The notes under the pieces are model-generated. The model saw only the letters and a program-made list of their open reading frames with translations. It had not been told where the DNA came from and ran no database searches. The translations under genes and the position numbers were made by a program. DNA of 64,000 nt from Candidatus Tectimicrobiota bacterium (lineage in GTDB: Bacteria; JACPUC01): assembly GCA_016192455.1 (NCBI GenBank), contig JACPUC010000011.1:1-64000 (forward strand), given 5' to 3'. Of this stretch, positions 24,821-33,568 are shown in pieces (position 1 is the first letter of the stretch; each line of letters begins with the position of its first letter).

Positions 24821-25807
24821 ATGCGCAGGAAGCGGGTTTGGCGCGGCATTGCTTTAACGGTCCTGGCCGCGGTCCTGGTGGGGGCGGCGGTGATTGCGCT
24901 GAGCGTCCCAAGTGAAGCCCAGCCGAAAATCACCTTCGCCACCACGAGCACTGGAGCTGCTGGTCTCATCACCACGGTGATCAAGAACCAGAAGCTCGAC
25001 CAAAAGAACGGCTTCACCCTGGACGCTCCGGCCTTTACGCCCGAAGCGGGCCAAAATGCCCTGGTCTTCAAGCAGGTCGATTCGGGTATCTTCAACCCCA
25101 TCGCCATGGCGCGGGCCAACCTGAAGGGGAACAGCATGCGCATCTTCGCGCCGCTGTTCTACAACCACATCTCGTTCGTGGTGCAGAAAGACTCGCCGTA
25201 CAAGTCCCTCGCCGACCTGAAGGGGAAAAAGGTCGCCACCATGGCTCGCGTCACCGGCATGTACAACACCTTCGCCCTGGTGAATCGCTTCCGCGGCCTG
25301 GACATCGAGAAGGACTACCAGCTCATCATGGGCGCCCCGCCGGTGATCTTGGGCCTCCTGAAGAAAAAGGAGGTGGAGATGGGGATGATCTTCGAGCCGG
25401 TGACCTCCACCGTCCTCACCGAGGGGCAACTGAAAGAGATCGGCACCATCAGCGACCTGTGGCGGGAATCGACGGGCAAACCGATGCTGATGATCGGCGC
25501 CAGCGCGCACGCCGAGTGGCTTGACGCGCACCAGAAAGAGGCGCGGCAGTTCACCCAGGCGATCCTCGACTCCCTCGCCTACATCCACAAGAACTCCGCC
25601 GAGGTCATGCGCGCCAACAAGGAGCAGCTCGGCGCCAAGACCGACGCGGCGCTCACCCTCCTCATCGAGCGCATGCCAAAGATCATCGCCAGCGAGTGGA
25701 ACGACTCCGTCGTCCAGAACCTGCAGCTCCAGGTGACGAAGGCGGTTGAGTTCGGGCTGCTGCCGAAGGTTCCGGAAGGGACGATGTTCGTGAACTACCT
25801 GAAGTAG
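24821..25807 (+). CDS. ABC transporter substrate-binding protein (NMT1/TauA-SsuA-like), copy 2
   Basis: The protein has 328 residues from ATG at 24821, seven bases after AGGAGG; the GTG one codon earlier is too close. Signal peptide and mature sequence match copy 1 over the whole length (GLDIEKDYQLIMGAPPVILGLLKKKEVEMGMIFEPV against GLDIEKDYQLVFGAPPVILGLLKKKEVDMGMTFEPI). Differences cluster in residues 45-80 and after the MARVTGMYN block less so, where ligand contacts are expected, so the two may bind related but different substrates. It ends before a strong hairpin at 25936. Confidence 0.88.
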   Translation: MRRKRVWRGIALTVLAAVLVGAAVIALSVPSEAQPKITFATTSTGAAGLITTVIKNQKLDQKNGFTLDAPAFTPEAGQNALVFKQVDSGIFNPIAMARANLKGNSMRIFAPLFYNHISFVVQKDSPYKSLADLKGKKVATMARVTGMYNTFALVNRFRGLDIEKDYQLIMGAPPVILGLLKKKEVEMGMIFEPVTSTVLTEGQLKEIGTISDLWRESTGKPMLMIGASAHAEWLDAHQKEARQFTQAILDSLAYIHKNSAEVMRANKEQLGAKTDAALTLLIERMPKIIASEWNDSVVQNLQLQVTKAVEFGLLPKVPEGTMFVNYLK

Positions 25808-25935
25808 GCGGGAAGAGGCGAGCGTTTCCCTGCCATGGGGAGCGAGGAGCGCTCCGCCGGGCGAGCCGCGGCTGCCGGCGCGCCGAGGGTTCCCGCGGCG
25901 CGGCTCGACGAACAGTCCCAGCACGAACAGGAGAG

Positions 25936-25961
25936 GGGCGCTCCCCGGCCAGGGAGCGCCC
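25936..25961. terminator. Bidirectional hairpin terminator
   Basis: GGGCGCTCCC pairs perfectly with GGGAGCGCCC around a six-base loop. There is no T-run, but the 10-bp GC stem lies between the convergent binding-protein and ferredoxin genes, where a terminator is expected. Confidence 0.6.
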
Positions 25962-26018
25962 TAAGTGTCGGCGGGCGCCGAGTGCCGCCAGATGCTGGAA
26001 TCCGCCGTGGTGACGCCG

Positions 26019-26237
26019 CTACCAGGGGAGGGGGATGGGGCGCGCGCGCTCGGGCGTAAACTCGATGCAGTCCTCGGGGCAATCCAGCAGGCAGAGCAGG
26101 CAGAACATGCAATCTCCCTGGTACTCCACGAAGGCCAGGCGACGCTCGTGGTCGAAGCCGATGCAGTTGTCAGGGCAGGAGTCAACGCAAATCTCGCAGC
26201 CGGTGCAGCGGTTTTCATCGATACGAAAGATCGCCAT
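26019..26237 (-). CDS. 2[4Fe-4S] ferredoxin
   Basis: The protein has 72 residues from ATG at 26237 (MAIFRIDENRCTGC). Two complete cluster motifs are present: CTGCEICVDSCP and CMFCLLCLLDCP, each C-x2-C-x2-C-x3-C-P, so it should hold two [4Fe-4S] clusters. It follows the flavoprotein gene (26337-28136) after 99 bases on the same strand and is its likely electron partner, as in fumarate reductase or adenylylsulfate reductase type alpha/beta pairs. It lacks the C-terminal extension of AprB. Cytoplasmic. Confidence 0.92.
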   Translation of the reverse strand: MAIFRIDENRCTGCEICVDSCPDNCIGFDHERRLAFVEYQGDCMFCLLCLLDCPEDCIEFTPERARPIPLPW

Positions 26238-26336
26238 CGTCCCTCCGTTCCTCTCGGTCCTCCCCGTTCCCTCAGCAAGTCCCGGGAGACGCCACGCCGT
26301 GCTGCGCATGGAGCACCACGCTTGAGGCGCGGCGGG

Positions 26337-28136
26337 CTAGCGCACCACCGCGGATGTCCAGGTGCGCCGTTTCGGTTTCCCCGACGTCGTCTCCTGTTCG
26401 GCGGCGGATTTCTTCATGCCGGCAAAGACGGGATGCAGGGTTTTCTTCCGTTTCGGCTGGACAGGCCATTGCTCGAATGGCAGCTCGACCGTGTTGAGCA
26501 GAACCCCGCCCTCCGGCGCGCACTGAATAGTCACCCACTTCAACCAGTTGATGTTGTCCGTGTTGGGGCAGTCCTCGCGGACGTTCGAGCCGCGGCTTTC
26601 GGTGCGGTAGAGGGCGCTACGCAGGAGCAGCTCGGCGGTGGTCACCATGTTGGCAACCTCGACGCAGTTGCGCACGTCCTGCATGTCGCGCGCCTTCAGG
26701 TAGGGAATCTCGTGGTCGCGCAGGTACTCCACCTCCGTGAGGGCCGCCTGCAAACGGTCGCCGCGTCGGATGAGGAGGGTCTCGTAGGGGAAGAGAATCT
26801 TCTGCAGACGGTAGGTGACATCCTCCGGCAGCATGCCGGCGCGCCGCCGCAGGGGGGCGAAGACCATCTCCTTGAGCTGCTGCGCCTCGCCGGCATCGCA
26901 GCGCGCCTCCGGCTGGCCGGCGATGAAGCTCATGGCGGCGCGGGCGGCGATCTCGCCGGAGACCATGCAGTAGGCGAAGTTCGAGCCGCCGACGCCGCTC
27001 ACCCCTTGGTAGGAAGACCAGGCGGCGTCGCCGACGGCGTAGAGGCCGGGCAGGTTCGTCTCGCAGGCCTCGTTGATGCGCGCGCCGCCGCCGCGCCCGG
27101 TGCCGAAGCCGATCATCGCCGGCATCCACTCGATGGGCGCCTTGCGCACATCCACCCCGGTGGTTTCGAGGATGCGCATCGGCACGGGGTTGGTGAAGCG
27201 CAGCACCTCGAGCTGCTCGTCGGTGAGGTGCCGCGCATCGAGGTAGATGGGCCCCTTGCCGATCTTCACCTCGGCGGCCATCGAGGCGGTGAGCCGCGGC
27301 AGCGAGGCGCGATCGGCGTAGACCGGATCGTAGTGGTGCATGAACGGCTGACCAAGGCCGTTGATGAACTTGCCGCCCAGCCCCACGAGCATGTTCAAGC
27401 CGGCGAGGTCGTAGTCCTTCGGGCAGGTGTTGGCGGTGGCGAACTCGAGGCTGATCATCTCCACGCCGCGGCGGATCATCATCGCCCAGGCGTCGCCGGT
27501 GACGTTGCGCTGCCCCAGGAAGGTGCCCTTGTAGGCCACCGAGCCGGCCGCGTTGATGACGGCGCGCGCCTTGAAGATGTGCCAGTCGCCGCTGCGGCTG
27601 TTGAAGCCGACGGCCCCGACGACGCGGTTGCCGTCCACGAGGAGGTCGGTGACGCTGACGCGCTCGACCAGCCGCACCTGCGTCTTGCGCAGGCGCTTGC
27701 GCATCATCGTCATCATCTGGAAGTTCTGGCACATGACGTTGCGCTGCACGCGGTCTTCGCGCTGGCCGCGCCCCACCTTGCGCTCGAAGTCGCCGTCTTT
27801 CATGCGGAAGGTCACGCCGAAGGAGGCCAGCTCTTTGATCTTGTCGTAGCCGTGCTCCATCATGATCTGGATCCACCGCTGGTCGGCGAGGTACTCCGAG
27901 TGCTCGACCATCTCGCGCATCCAGGCTTCGTCGTCGTCATCCGGGAACTTGCAGAGCATGACGCCGGCGCCGAAGGCGCTCATGCCGGTGCGGCCCACCT
28001 TCCCCTTCTCGACCAGGATGACGTTCTTCTGGCCGAAGTCGCTCAGCTTCACGGCGGCGAAGGTGCCGGCCAGCCCGGCGCCGAGAACGAGCACGTCGCA
28101 GTCGTGCACTTCGCCCAGTTCGTCGAGGGAAGGCAT
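26337..28136 (-). CDS. FAD-dependent flavoprotein of the fumarate reductase/AprA family
   Basis: The protein has 599 residues from ATG at 28136 (MPSLDELGEVHDCDVLVLG), after GGAGGAG. The FAD Rossmann motif is VLVLGAGLAGTFAAVKL; the capping domain and the second FAD contacts (TNLPGLYAVGDAAWSSYQGVSGVGGSNFAYCMVSG) match FrdA/SdhA/AprA flavoproteins. The C-terminal helical part (LLRSALYRTESRGSNVREDCP) is typical. With the downstream ferredoxin it forms a two-subunit soluble oxidoreductase. The full dissimilatory sulfur pathway is not here, so an APS reductase role is not supported; reduction or oxidation of a ligand brought in by the adjacent importer is an inference. Confidence 0.82.
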   Translation of the reverse strand: MPSLDELGEVHDCDVLVLGAGLAGTFAAVKLSDFGQKNVILVEKGKVGRTGMSAFGAGVMLCKFPDDDDEAWMREMVEHSEYLADQRWIQIMMEHGYDKIKELASFGVTFRMKDGDFERKVGRGQREDRVQRNVMCQNFQMMTMMRKRLRKTQVRLVERVSVTDLLVDGNRVVGAVGFNSRSGDWHIFKARAVINAAGSVAYKGTFLGQRNVTGDAWAMMIRRGVEMISLEFATANTCPKDYDLAGLNMLVGLGGKFINGLGQPFMHHYDPVYADRASLPRLTASMAAEVKIGKGPIYLDARHLTDEQLEVLRFTNPVPMRILETTGVDVRKAPIEWMPAMIGFGTGRGGGARINEACETNLPGLYAVGDAAWSSYQGVSGVGGSNFAYCMVSGEIAARAAMSFIAGQPEARCDAGEAQQLKEMVFAPLRRRAGMLPEDVTYRLQKILFPYETLLIRRGDRLQAALTEVEYLRDHEIPYLKARDMQDVRNCVEVANMVTTAELLLRSALYRTESRGSNVREDCPNTDNINWLKWVTIQCAPEGGVLLNTVELPFEQWPVQPKRKKTLHPVFAGMKKSAAEQETTSGKPKRRTWTSAVVR

Positions 28137-28344
28137 GGAGGTCTCCTCCGTTGCCGCCTGGGAAGCCCGGCCGTCCAGTCCGCTCACTCTACCACGAAGC
28201 AAGGCCCCTGCGAAGCCGCCCGCCGGCCGGAGCGCGCGGGACCCGGCTCGGTCCGCCCGCGGCGCCGGGCGACAACGTTCCCCTGGCTCGTCGCCGGATG
28301 CCGGCGCTTCCTGCTCTGGGGGCGCCGCGCGAGAGGGAGGCGCA

Positions 28345-29025
28345 ATGTCTGCTGAGCAGTCAATCCGAGAAGAGCTCGCCGAGGTGGGCCGCATCCTCGA
28401 GTACGAGAAGCTCATCGATGCCTTCGGACACGTGAGCTACCGGCTGGACGACGGCGCCCTCCTGGTCACCCCGCACATGCCTCCCGGCAAGGCCCGGCCG
28501 GAAGATTTCCTGCGCACCGACGCGCAGGGCAACGTGCTCAGCGGCGCCGGGCGCCCGCCGGGGGAGATGGCGATCCACACGGCGGTGTACCGGAACCGCC
28601 CGGATGTGCGCTGCGCCGCGCACTTCCACCCGCCCCGGTGCGTCTTGCTGAGTGTGCTGGGGCAGGAGATCATCCCCCTCACGAACATGAGCGCGCTGTT
28701 TCATGAGGGAACGCCGATCTACGATCACCCGGAGCTCATCCTCAACGATAGGCAGGGAGATGCGCTGTTGCAAGCGCTGGGGCGCTGCAAGGCGGTGCTC
28801 CTGCGCGGCCACGGCGTCGTGGTGGTGGCGGAGACGCCGGCGCAGCTTGCCGTGCGCGCCGTGGCGCTGGAGCGCAGCGCCGAGTTCCAGTACGCGGCGA
28901 TGCTGGCGGGCGCGCCGAAGCGGTACAGCGCCGAAGACCTGGCGCGCACCGCGGCGGACGAGCCGAAGCACGTGCAGCGCTGCATGCGCTACTACCGGGC
29001 GGTGCTGGGGGGCGGCGGCCAGTAG
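28345..29025 (+). CDS. Class II aldolase/adducin family protein, second copy
   Basis: The protein has 226 residues from ATG at 28345, preceded by GAGGGAGG; the upstream part of the track ORF is shadow. The zinc ligands E74 (GEMAIHT), H93 and H95 (AHFHPP) and H155 (LRGHGVVVV) occupy the same positions as in the aldolase at 4472-5146, but the sequences are otherwise well diverged (for example FGHVSYRLDDGALLVTPHMPPG here). It stands divergent from the flavoprotein gene, about 210 bases apart, so a shared regulatory region is likely. It probably acts on a small hydroxy- or oxo-acid in the same catabolic neighbourhood. Confidence 0.85.
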   Translation: MSAEQSIREELAEVGRILEYEKLIDAFGHVSYRLDDGALLVTPHMPPGKARPEDFLRTDAQGNVLSGAGRPPGEMAIHTAVYRNRPDVRCAAHFHPPRCVLLSVLGQEIIPLTNMSALFHEGTPIYDHPELILNDRQGDALLQALGRCKAVLLRGHGVVVVAETPAQLAVRAVALERSAEFQYAAMLAGAPKRYSAEDLARTAADEPKHVQRCMRYYRAVLGGGGQ

Positions 29026-29035
29026 CCCAGGCCGG

Positions 29036-29240
29036 GTTCTGGTGTGCTGTTTCTCACCTGAGATCGCAGAGATGTGCGAGGGAGCCGCGCCCCCTCGCGC
29101 ACCCCGCCTTGTAGGGGCGGTTCGCGAACCGCCCCTACGGGAGTGGGGGGTGGGGGAGCAAGGGTCCCCCACAAAAACTTTCCCCCGTGTATGGCACAAA
29201 GAAGGCGTCAAATTAAGGATGCAACTTGTGCGACGTAACC
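29036..29240. repeat. Modular palindromic repeat, copy 3 (with CGGTTCGCGAACCG module)
   Basis: The segment lies between convergent genes. Order: tgcgagggagccgcgccccctcgcgca hairpin, a 28-base perfect palindrome gtaggggcgg/ttcgcgaacc/gcccctac at 29111-29138, GTGGGGGA...TCCCCCAC, then aaactttcccccgtgtatgg, cacaaagaaggcgtc and gacgtaacccta running into the stop of the next gene. Copy 4 at 36.1 kb has the same flanks and the same end but a different central hairpin. Confidence 0.8.
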
Positions 29241-29942
29241 CTAGGTGCGGCTTTGGGCTGGTTGCGGCGCGGGGCTGGCGATCTGTTCGAGCACCTGCGC
29301 CGTGGTCTTCACCTTGCAGTAGGCGTGTTCGAGGATGCGCAGGGCATAGCGGTGGTCCGCCTCGTTGCGGGCCGCGCAGCCGTCATCCACGAGGACGACG
29401 TTGAAGCCGCGGTCGCCGGCGTCGCGCACCGTGGTCTCGACGCAGAAATTCGTCACCACGCCGGTGACGATGAGGGTCTCGATGCGCAGGTTGCGGAGTA
29501 TCTGGTCCAGCGGCGAGGAGTTGAAGGCGCCGGAGCTGGTCTTGGCGATGACGATCTCATCCCCCCGCGGCTGCAGCGGCTCGATGATGTCGAACTCGCT
29601 CGAATCGCGCGGCGGCACGAGCTGGCGCTGCCGCCGGTGCCAGATGACCTCGCGGCGATCCCTGGTGAAGGCGCCGAGGACGATGTGGATGACCTCGATG
29701 CCCACCTCCCGACAGTGTCGCTGCAGCGCGGCGATGTTCGGCACCACGGTGCTGGCGAGGCGGTCGAAGTAGTAGCTCCACTGCTCGAAGCGCCCGGCCT
29801 CGCGGGCCCGCACCGCCAGGCCATGCTCCGGGTGGGCGTCGACCTTCTGCATGTCGATGATCAGCAGCGCCGTCGTCGCCGCCGCGAGATCGAAATCGGG
29901 AAACTCATAGAACCCCGGCAATGGGATGATACCCTGTCGCAT
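29241..29942 (-). CDS. Isochorismatase-family cysteine hydrolase
   Basis: The protein has 233 residues from ATG at 29942, with AGGAGG seven bases upstream. It shows the cysteine hydrolase triad: D30 in ATTALLIIDMQKVDAHPEHG, the lysine in EIVIAKTSSGAF, and the nucleophile in TGVVTNFCVETTVRDAGDRGF. Members hydrolyse isochorismate, nicotinamide, N-carbamoyl compounds or biuret; the sequence does not tell which. It is a cytoplasmic enzyme and a plausible catabolic partner for the importer genes that start 430 bases upstream in divergent orientation. Confidence 0.88.
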   Translation of the reverse strand: MRQGIIPLPGFYEFPDFDLAAATTALLIIDMQKVDAHPEHGLAVRAREAGRFEQWSYYFDRLASTVVPNIAALQRHCREVGIEVIHIVLGAFTRDRREVIWHRRQRQLVPPRDSSEFDIIEPLQPRGDEIVIAKTSSGAFNSSPLDQILRNLRIETLIVTGVVTNFCVETTVRDAGDRGFNVVLVDDGCAARNEADHRYALRILEHAYCKVKTTAQVLEQIASPAPQPAQSRT

Positions 29943-30062
29943 CTGCGTCCTCCTCACGGGGTAGGTCGTGAACGGCTTCCCTGCAGTTGGGATGCCTGAG
30001 ATTACTCCCTGATGCACCATCGTCGTCAAGCGCGCCGTCGCGGCGGAGCAGCAATCCCTCAC

Positions 30063-30370
30063 CCTCTCCGGCGGCGGGAGTGCGGAGCAGACGGGGGAAA
30101 GGCGATTGACGGATCAGGCTTCGAGTAGGTAGCATGGGCAACCGGTTGCGGGCAGTCGGCCGGCGCAAGGGTGCCGGCGTGAGCGAGGACGAGGGCAGGA
30201 GCAAAGGTCAGCGGCGCGCCGGCATGGCCGCGCCGGCGGCGTCGCCAATCCGGAAGCGCGCCAGGTCCCCGAGGTGAAAGCGATCCCTCGCGGGCGGAAC
30301 CATCGCCCGGGGCCGCGAAGGGTCCCAGCTCGAGGGGAGCGTCGAGCTACGAAGCTGGAGCGGGGTCGGC
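30063..30370. other. Divergent upstream region, no gene
   Basis: About 310 bases between the hydrolase reading frame and the first permease. No convincing ORF or hairpin was found; it must contain the promoter for the permease pair. Confidence 0.35.
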
Positions 30371-31168
30371 ATGGATTTCAAGCACCACCTGCGCGGCGAG
30401 ACGAAGTTCACCGGCCTCCTCGTCATCCTCTTTTTCTTTGCCCTTTGGGAGTTCCTCTCCCGCCAGGGGATCATCTACACGGCGTACTTCCCGCCCGTGA
30501 CGACCATCGTCGAAGCCTTCGTGCGCGAGACCTTCCTGGGGGACCGGGAGCTCGTCACGCACGTGGGGTTCACGCTCTACCGCGCCTTCGCCGGCTACCT
30601 CTTCGGCATCCTCATCGGCACCTCCCTGGGAACCGTTACGGGCATCTGGCGCAGCCTCTACCAGACGCTCGAGCCGACCATCGAAATCCTCCGCCCCATG
30701 CCGTCAGTGGCCATCATCCCGATCGCCATCCTCTTCATGGGCATGGGGAGCCGCCTCAACATTTTCATCATCGCCTGGGCCGCCACCTGGCCGATCTTCG
30801 TCAACACCCTGGACGGCGTGCGCGGCGTCGACCTCACCCTGGTCAACACGGCGCGCACCTTCCAGCTTCCCCGCCGCGCGATCATCCGCAAGGTGATGAT
30901 CCCCTCGGCGCTTCCCTACATCATCAGCGGCTATCGCATCAGCCTGGGCACGGCCCTGGTGGTCGTGGTGGTGACCGAGATGGTGGTCAGCGGTAGCGGC
31001 CTCGGCTTCTACATCATGAACACGTCGCAATCGTTCCGCATCCCGGAGATGTTCGCGGGCATGCTCATGATCGCCATTGTCGGCTACCTCCTCAACACCC
31101 TCTTCGTGCGCCTGGACAACCACTTCATGGCCTGGCACAAGCGCCTGACAAAGAAGGAAGCGGTCTAA
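30371..31168 (+). CDS. ABC transporter permease, SsuC/TauC type, first of pair
   Basis: The protein has 265 residues and six membrane helices, starting MDFKHHLRGETKFTGLLVIL. The BPD_transp_1 coupling motif (EAA loop) is visible as VNTARTFQLPRRAIIRKVMIPSALPYIISGYRISLG. The permease would move nitrate, sulfonate, taurine or pyrimidine-precursor-like ligands, depending on the binding protein. It is followed directly by a paralogous permease, and an ATPase gene of the same type lies convergent at 32.2-33.0 kb. Both binding-protein genes are five kb upstream. Confidence 0.9.
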   Translation: MDFKHHLRGETKFTGLLVILFFFALWEFLSRQGIIYTAYFPPVTTIVEAFVRETFLGDRELVTHVGFTLYRAFAGYLFGILIGTSLGTVTGIWRSLYQTLEPTIEILRPMPSVAIIPIAILFMGMGSRLNIFIIAWAATWPIFVNTLDGVRGVDLTLVNTARTFQLPRRAIIRKVMIPSALPYIISGYRISLGTALVVVVVTEMVVSGSGLGFYIMNTSQSFRIPEMFAGMLMIAIVGYLLNTLFVRLDNHFMAWHKRLTKKEAV

Positions 31169-31169
31169 G

Positions 31170-31970
31170 GTGGAGACGACGCGGGGGCAGACCAAATCAC
31201 GCGGCCTGCGCGGCTGGAAGGGAGCAATCTTCCTCCTCTGCCTGATCGGCCTGTGGGAGATGGTGGCGCGCCTGCACCTCGTGTCGGCGCTCTACTTCCC
31301 GCCGATGTCGAAGAACATGGGGGTCTTCTACCGGCTCACAGTCGACGGCACGCTGCCGCTGCAGGTGCTGTTGAGCTTCGGTCGCATGTTCGGCGGCTAC
31401 TTCCTGGCCATCGCCCTGATGGTGCCCCTGGGGCTCGCCATGGGGCTCTTCCGCTTCTGCTTCAATACGTTCGAGCCGCTGGTGGAATCGTTTCGGCCCC
31501 TCTGCCCGCCGGCGATCATCCCGGTGGTGATGCTCTTCCTGGGCATCGGCGACAGCATGAAGATGTTCGTCGTCTTCTATGCCTGCTCCTTCCCGATCCT
31601 GCTGAACACCATCGATGGCGTGCGCAACGTGGACGTGGTGCTGGTGAACACGGCCCGCACTTTCGGCCTGTCGCGCCTCGCCATCATCCGCAAGGTCGTC
31701 CTGCCGGCGGCCTCGCCGCAAATCATGAGCGGCCTGCGCATCAGCCTGCCCATCTCCCTCATCGTCGTCATCGTTTCGGAGATGATCGGCAGCACCAACG
31801 GCATCGGCCATTTCATCCTGCTCAACCAGCGCACCTTCAACGTGCCGGAGACCTACGCCGGGGTCATCATGGTCGCCATGGTCGGCTACCTGCTGAATCG
31901 CTTGTTCCTCGGCTTTGATCGCCGCTTCATGCACTGGCACCGCGGCTGGTCGGCCGAGCAGGCGGGCTGA
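31170..31970 (+). CDS. ABC transporter permease, SsuC/TauC type, second of pair
   Basis: The protein has 266 residues with a GTG start at 31170, immediately after the stop of the first permease. Six helices and the EAA loop VNTARTFGLSRLAIIRKVVLPAASPQIMSGLRISLP are present; the sequence is clearly homologous to the upstream gene. Two distinct permease subunits next to two distinct binding proteins suggest a heterodimeric channel or two importers sharing one ATPase. Confidence 0.9.
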   Translation: METTRGQTKSRGLRGWKGAIFLLCLIGLWEMVARLHLVSALYFPPMSKNMGVFYRLTVDGTLPLQVLLSFGRMFGGYFLAIALMVPLGLAMGLFRFCFNTFEPLVESFRPLCPPAIIPVVMLFLGIGDSMKMFVVFYACSFPILLNTIDGVRNVDVVLVNTARTFGLSRLAIIRKVVLPAASPQIMSGLRISLPISLIVVIVSEMIGSTNGIGHFILLNQRTFNVPETYAGVIMVAMVGYLLNRLFLGFDRRFMHWHRGWSAEQAG

Positions 31971-32224
31971 AAGGCTGGTCAGACGTCTCGTCCATCCCCC
32001 CCATCTCCGGGCAAAGCGCGCCGCCTCCCCAGCCCCGTTCCCCACACCTCATCTGGGCCCTCCAGCCAGCGGCGCAGGTTCTTGGCCGGCTCGGTTGCAA
32101 GGGCAAGGGGCGTGAGAGATCGGGGCTGCCCAGCAAAGCGTGCGGCGTCGAAACCGTGCCAGGCGCTGCGCTTCGCAGGGCACCGCAAACAGGAGGGAGG
32201 TGGAGAAGTTCAGGGGAGCCACGC

Positions 32225-33031
32225 TCAGGCAATCGACTGGGACGTCCGCTGCTGGCTGATCTGCTGGCGAATCTGTTCGTAGACGTGGTGGCGGTAGGCG
32301 ATGAAGGTGGCGTCCTCGCGGGTCTTCAGTTGATCGCGGGGACGCGGCAGGTCGACGACGACCTCGTCGAGAATCTCGGAGGGGCGCTGACTGAGCACAA
32401 ATACCCGATCAGCAAGGTAGATGGACTCTTCGATGTCATGGGTGACGAAGAGGATGGTCTGCGAGAACTCCTGCCACACGGCGAGGAGGACGTCTTCGAG
32501 GTCGGCGCGGGTTTGCGCGTCCACCGAGGCGAACGGCTCGTCCATGAGCATGATCTCGGGGCCGTAGGCAATGGCGCGGGCGATCGCCACGCGCTGCTGC
32601 ATGCCGCCGGAGAGCTCCCACGGATAGTGGTGCTCGAAGCCGTTCAGCCCCACGCTCTCGAGGGCGCGCTGGGCGCGCTCCAGGCGCTGCCGCTGGTTGA
32701 GCTCGGACTTCTGCTCCAGGCCGAAGAGGGTGTTCTTCAGCACGTTGCGCCACGGGAAGAGAGAGCGGCTGTAGTCCTGGAAGACGAGGACCAGCTCCGG
32801 CGGCGGGGCGGTCACCGGCTGATCGTTCAGCCGCACCTCGCCGCTGGAGTACGGCGCCAGCCCGGCGATGCTCATCAGGAGCGTCGTCTTGCCGCACCCC
32901 GACGGCCCCACCACCGAGACGAACTGACCCCGCTCGACCGAGAAATTGATGTCCCCGATGGCAATCACTTCATTCGGCAGCCCCGGGTTGTAGACCTTGC
33001 GCAGGTTGCGGGCTTCGAGAACTCGGTCCAT
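32225..33031 (-). CDS. ABC transporter ATPase, SsuB/TauB type
   Basis: The protein has 268 residues ([19 protein letters not shown]). Walker A is GPSGCGKTT, the Q-loop is [13 protein letters not shown], the signature is [14 protein letters not shown], Walker B is [12 protein letters not shown] and the switch is LFVTHD. It matches nitrate/sulfonate/bicarbonate importer ATPases and is the expected energy subunit of the permeases at 30.4-32.0 kb, although it lies on the opposite strand and converges with them across 254 bases. Confidence 0.92.
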   Translation of the reverse strand: MDRVLEARNLRKVYNPGLPNEVIAIGDINFSVERGQFVSVVGPSGCGKTTLLMSIAGLAPYSSGEVRLNDQPVTAPPPELVLVFQDYSRSLFPWRNVLKNTLFGLEQKSELNQRQRLERAQRALESVGLNGFEHHYPWELSGGMQQRVAIARAIAYGPEIMLMDEPFASVDAQTRADLEDVLLAVWQEFSQTILFVTHDIEESIYLADRVFVLSQRPSEILDEVVVDLPRPRDQLKTREDATFIAYRHHVYEQIRQQISQQRTSQSIA

Positions 33032-33568
33032 GCGTCCATCCCCGTGGCCTTGGGTGCTGAATTCTTACCTCAGGCACGCCGCAGCCGAACTCGAAACCGC
33101 CAACGCCTGTCCAATCGAGGAGGAACAAGGAGGTGGCGGCGCCGACGCTGGCGCGGTGCTTTCCCCCCTGCGCCGCGCCGGTGGGCCGGCCCGCTTCGTA
33201 TCGTACAGGACACTCGACTCGTGTCAAGGCGATTCCCGGACGGCGAGGCGCATCCCACCGCGACGCGGCAACTTTTCAGGCGGCGGACTGCCGGTTGCGC
33301 GAGGGCTCGAGGCGGCGTTCGGAGTGGCTGGGCGTGTTCCAGGGAGCATCGAGGTACGCTTTCCGGCCCCCCTGGGAAGCGGCTGATGGTCCGCCGCATG
33401 GACTTCGCGCAGGCAGGAAGGACTGGAGAAGTCCCGGGCCGGGACATACAATTCCATTGACCCTCGGCAAATCCAGGCAGTAGAGTGAAGTTCTCTTTAA
33501 CTTCAAGGTTCCCCAAAAGGCGAGGTCTCTTGGGCAGGGCTCCCCTGCTGGGTAGGAGAGTTGAAAAC
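33032..33568. other. Divergent intergenic region, no gene
   Basis: About 540 bases between the divergent ATPase and TonB-like genes. Several short ORFs cross it on both strands without ribosome sites or family patterns. The promoters of both genes should be here; GTGTCAAGG near 33217 is not clearly part of one. Confidence 0.4.

Noticed and set aside
26337-28136. Naming the flavoprotein AprA (adenylylsulfate reductase)
   Set aside because: The partner ferredoxin lacks the AprB extension and no sat, dsr or qmo genes are nearby.
25965-28355. 796-residue plus-strand ORF over the flavoprotein
   Set aside because: Antisense to a clear FAD protein and ferredoxin; rich in His, Arg and Gly in a shadow-like pattern.
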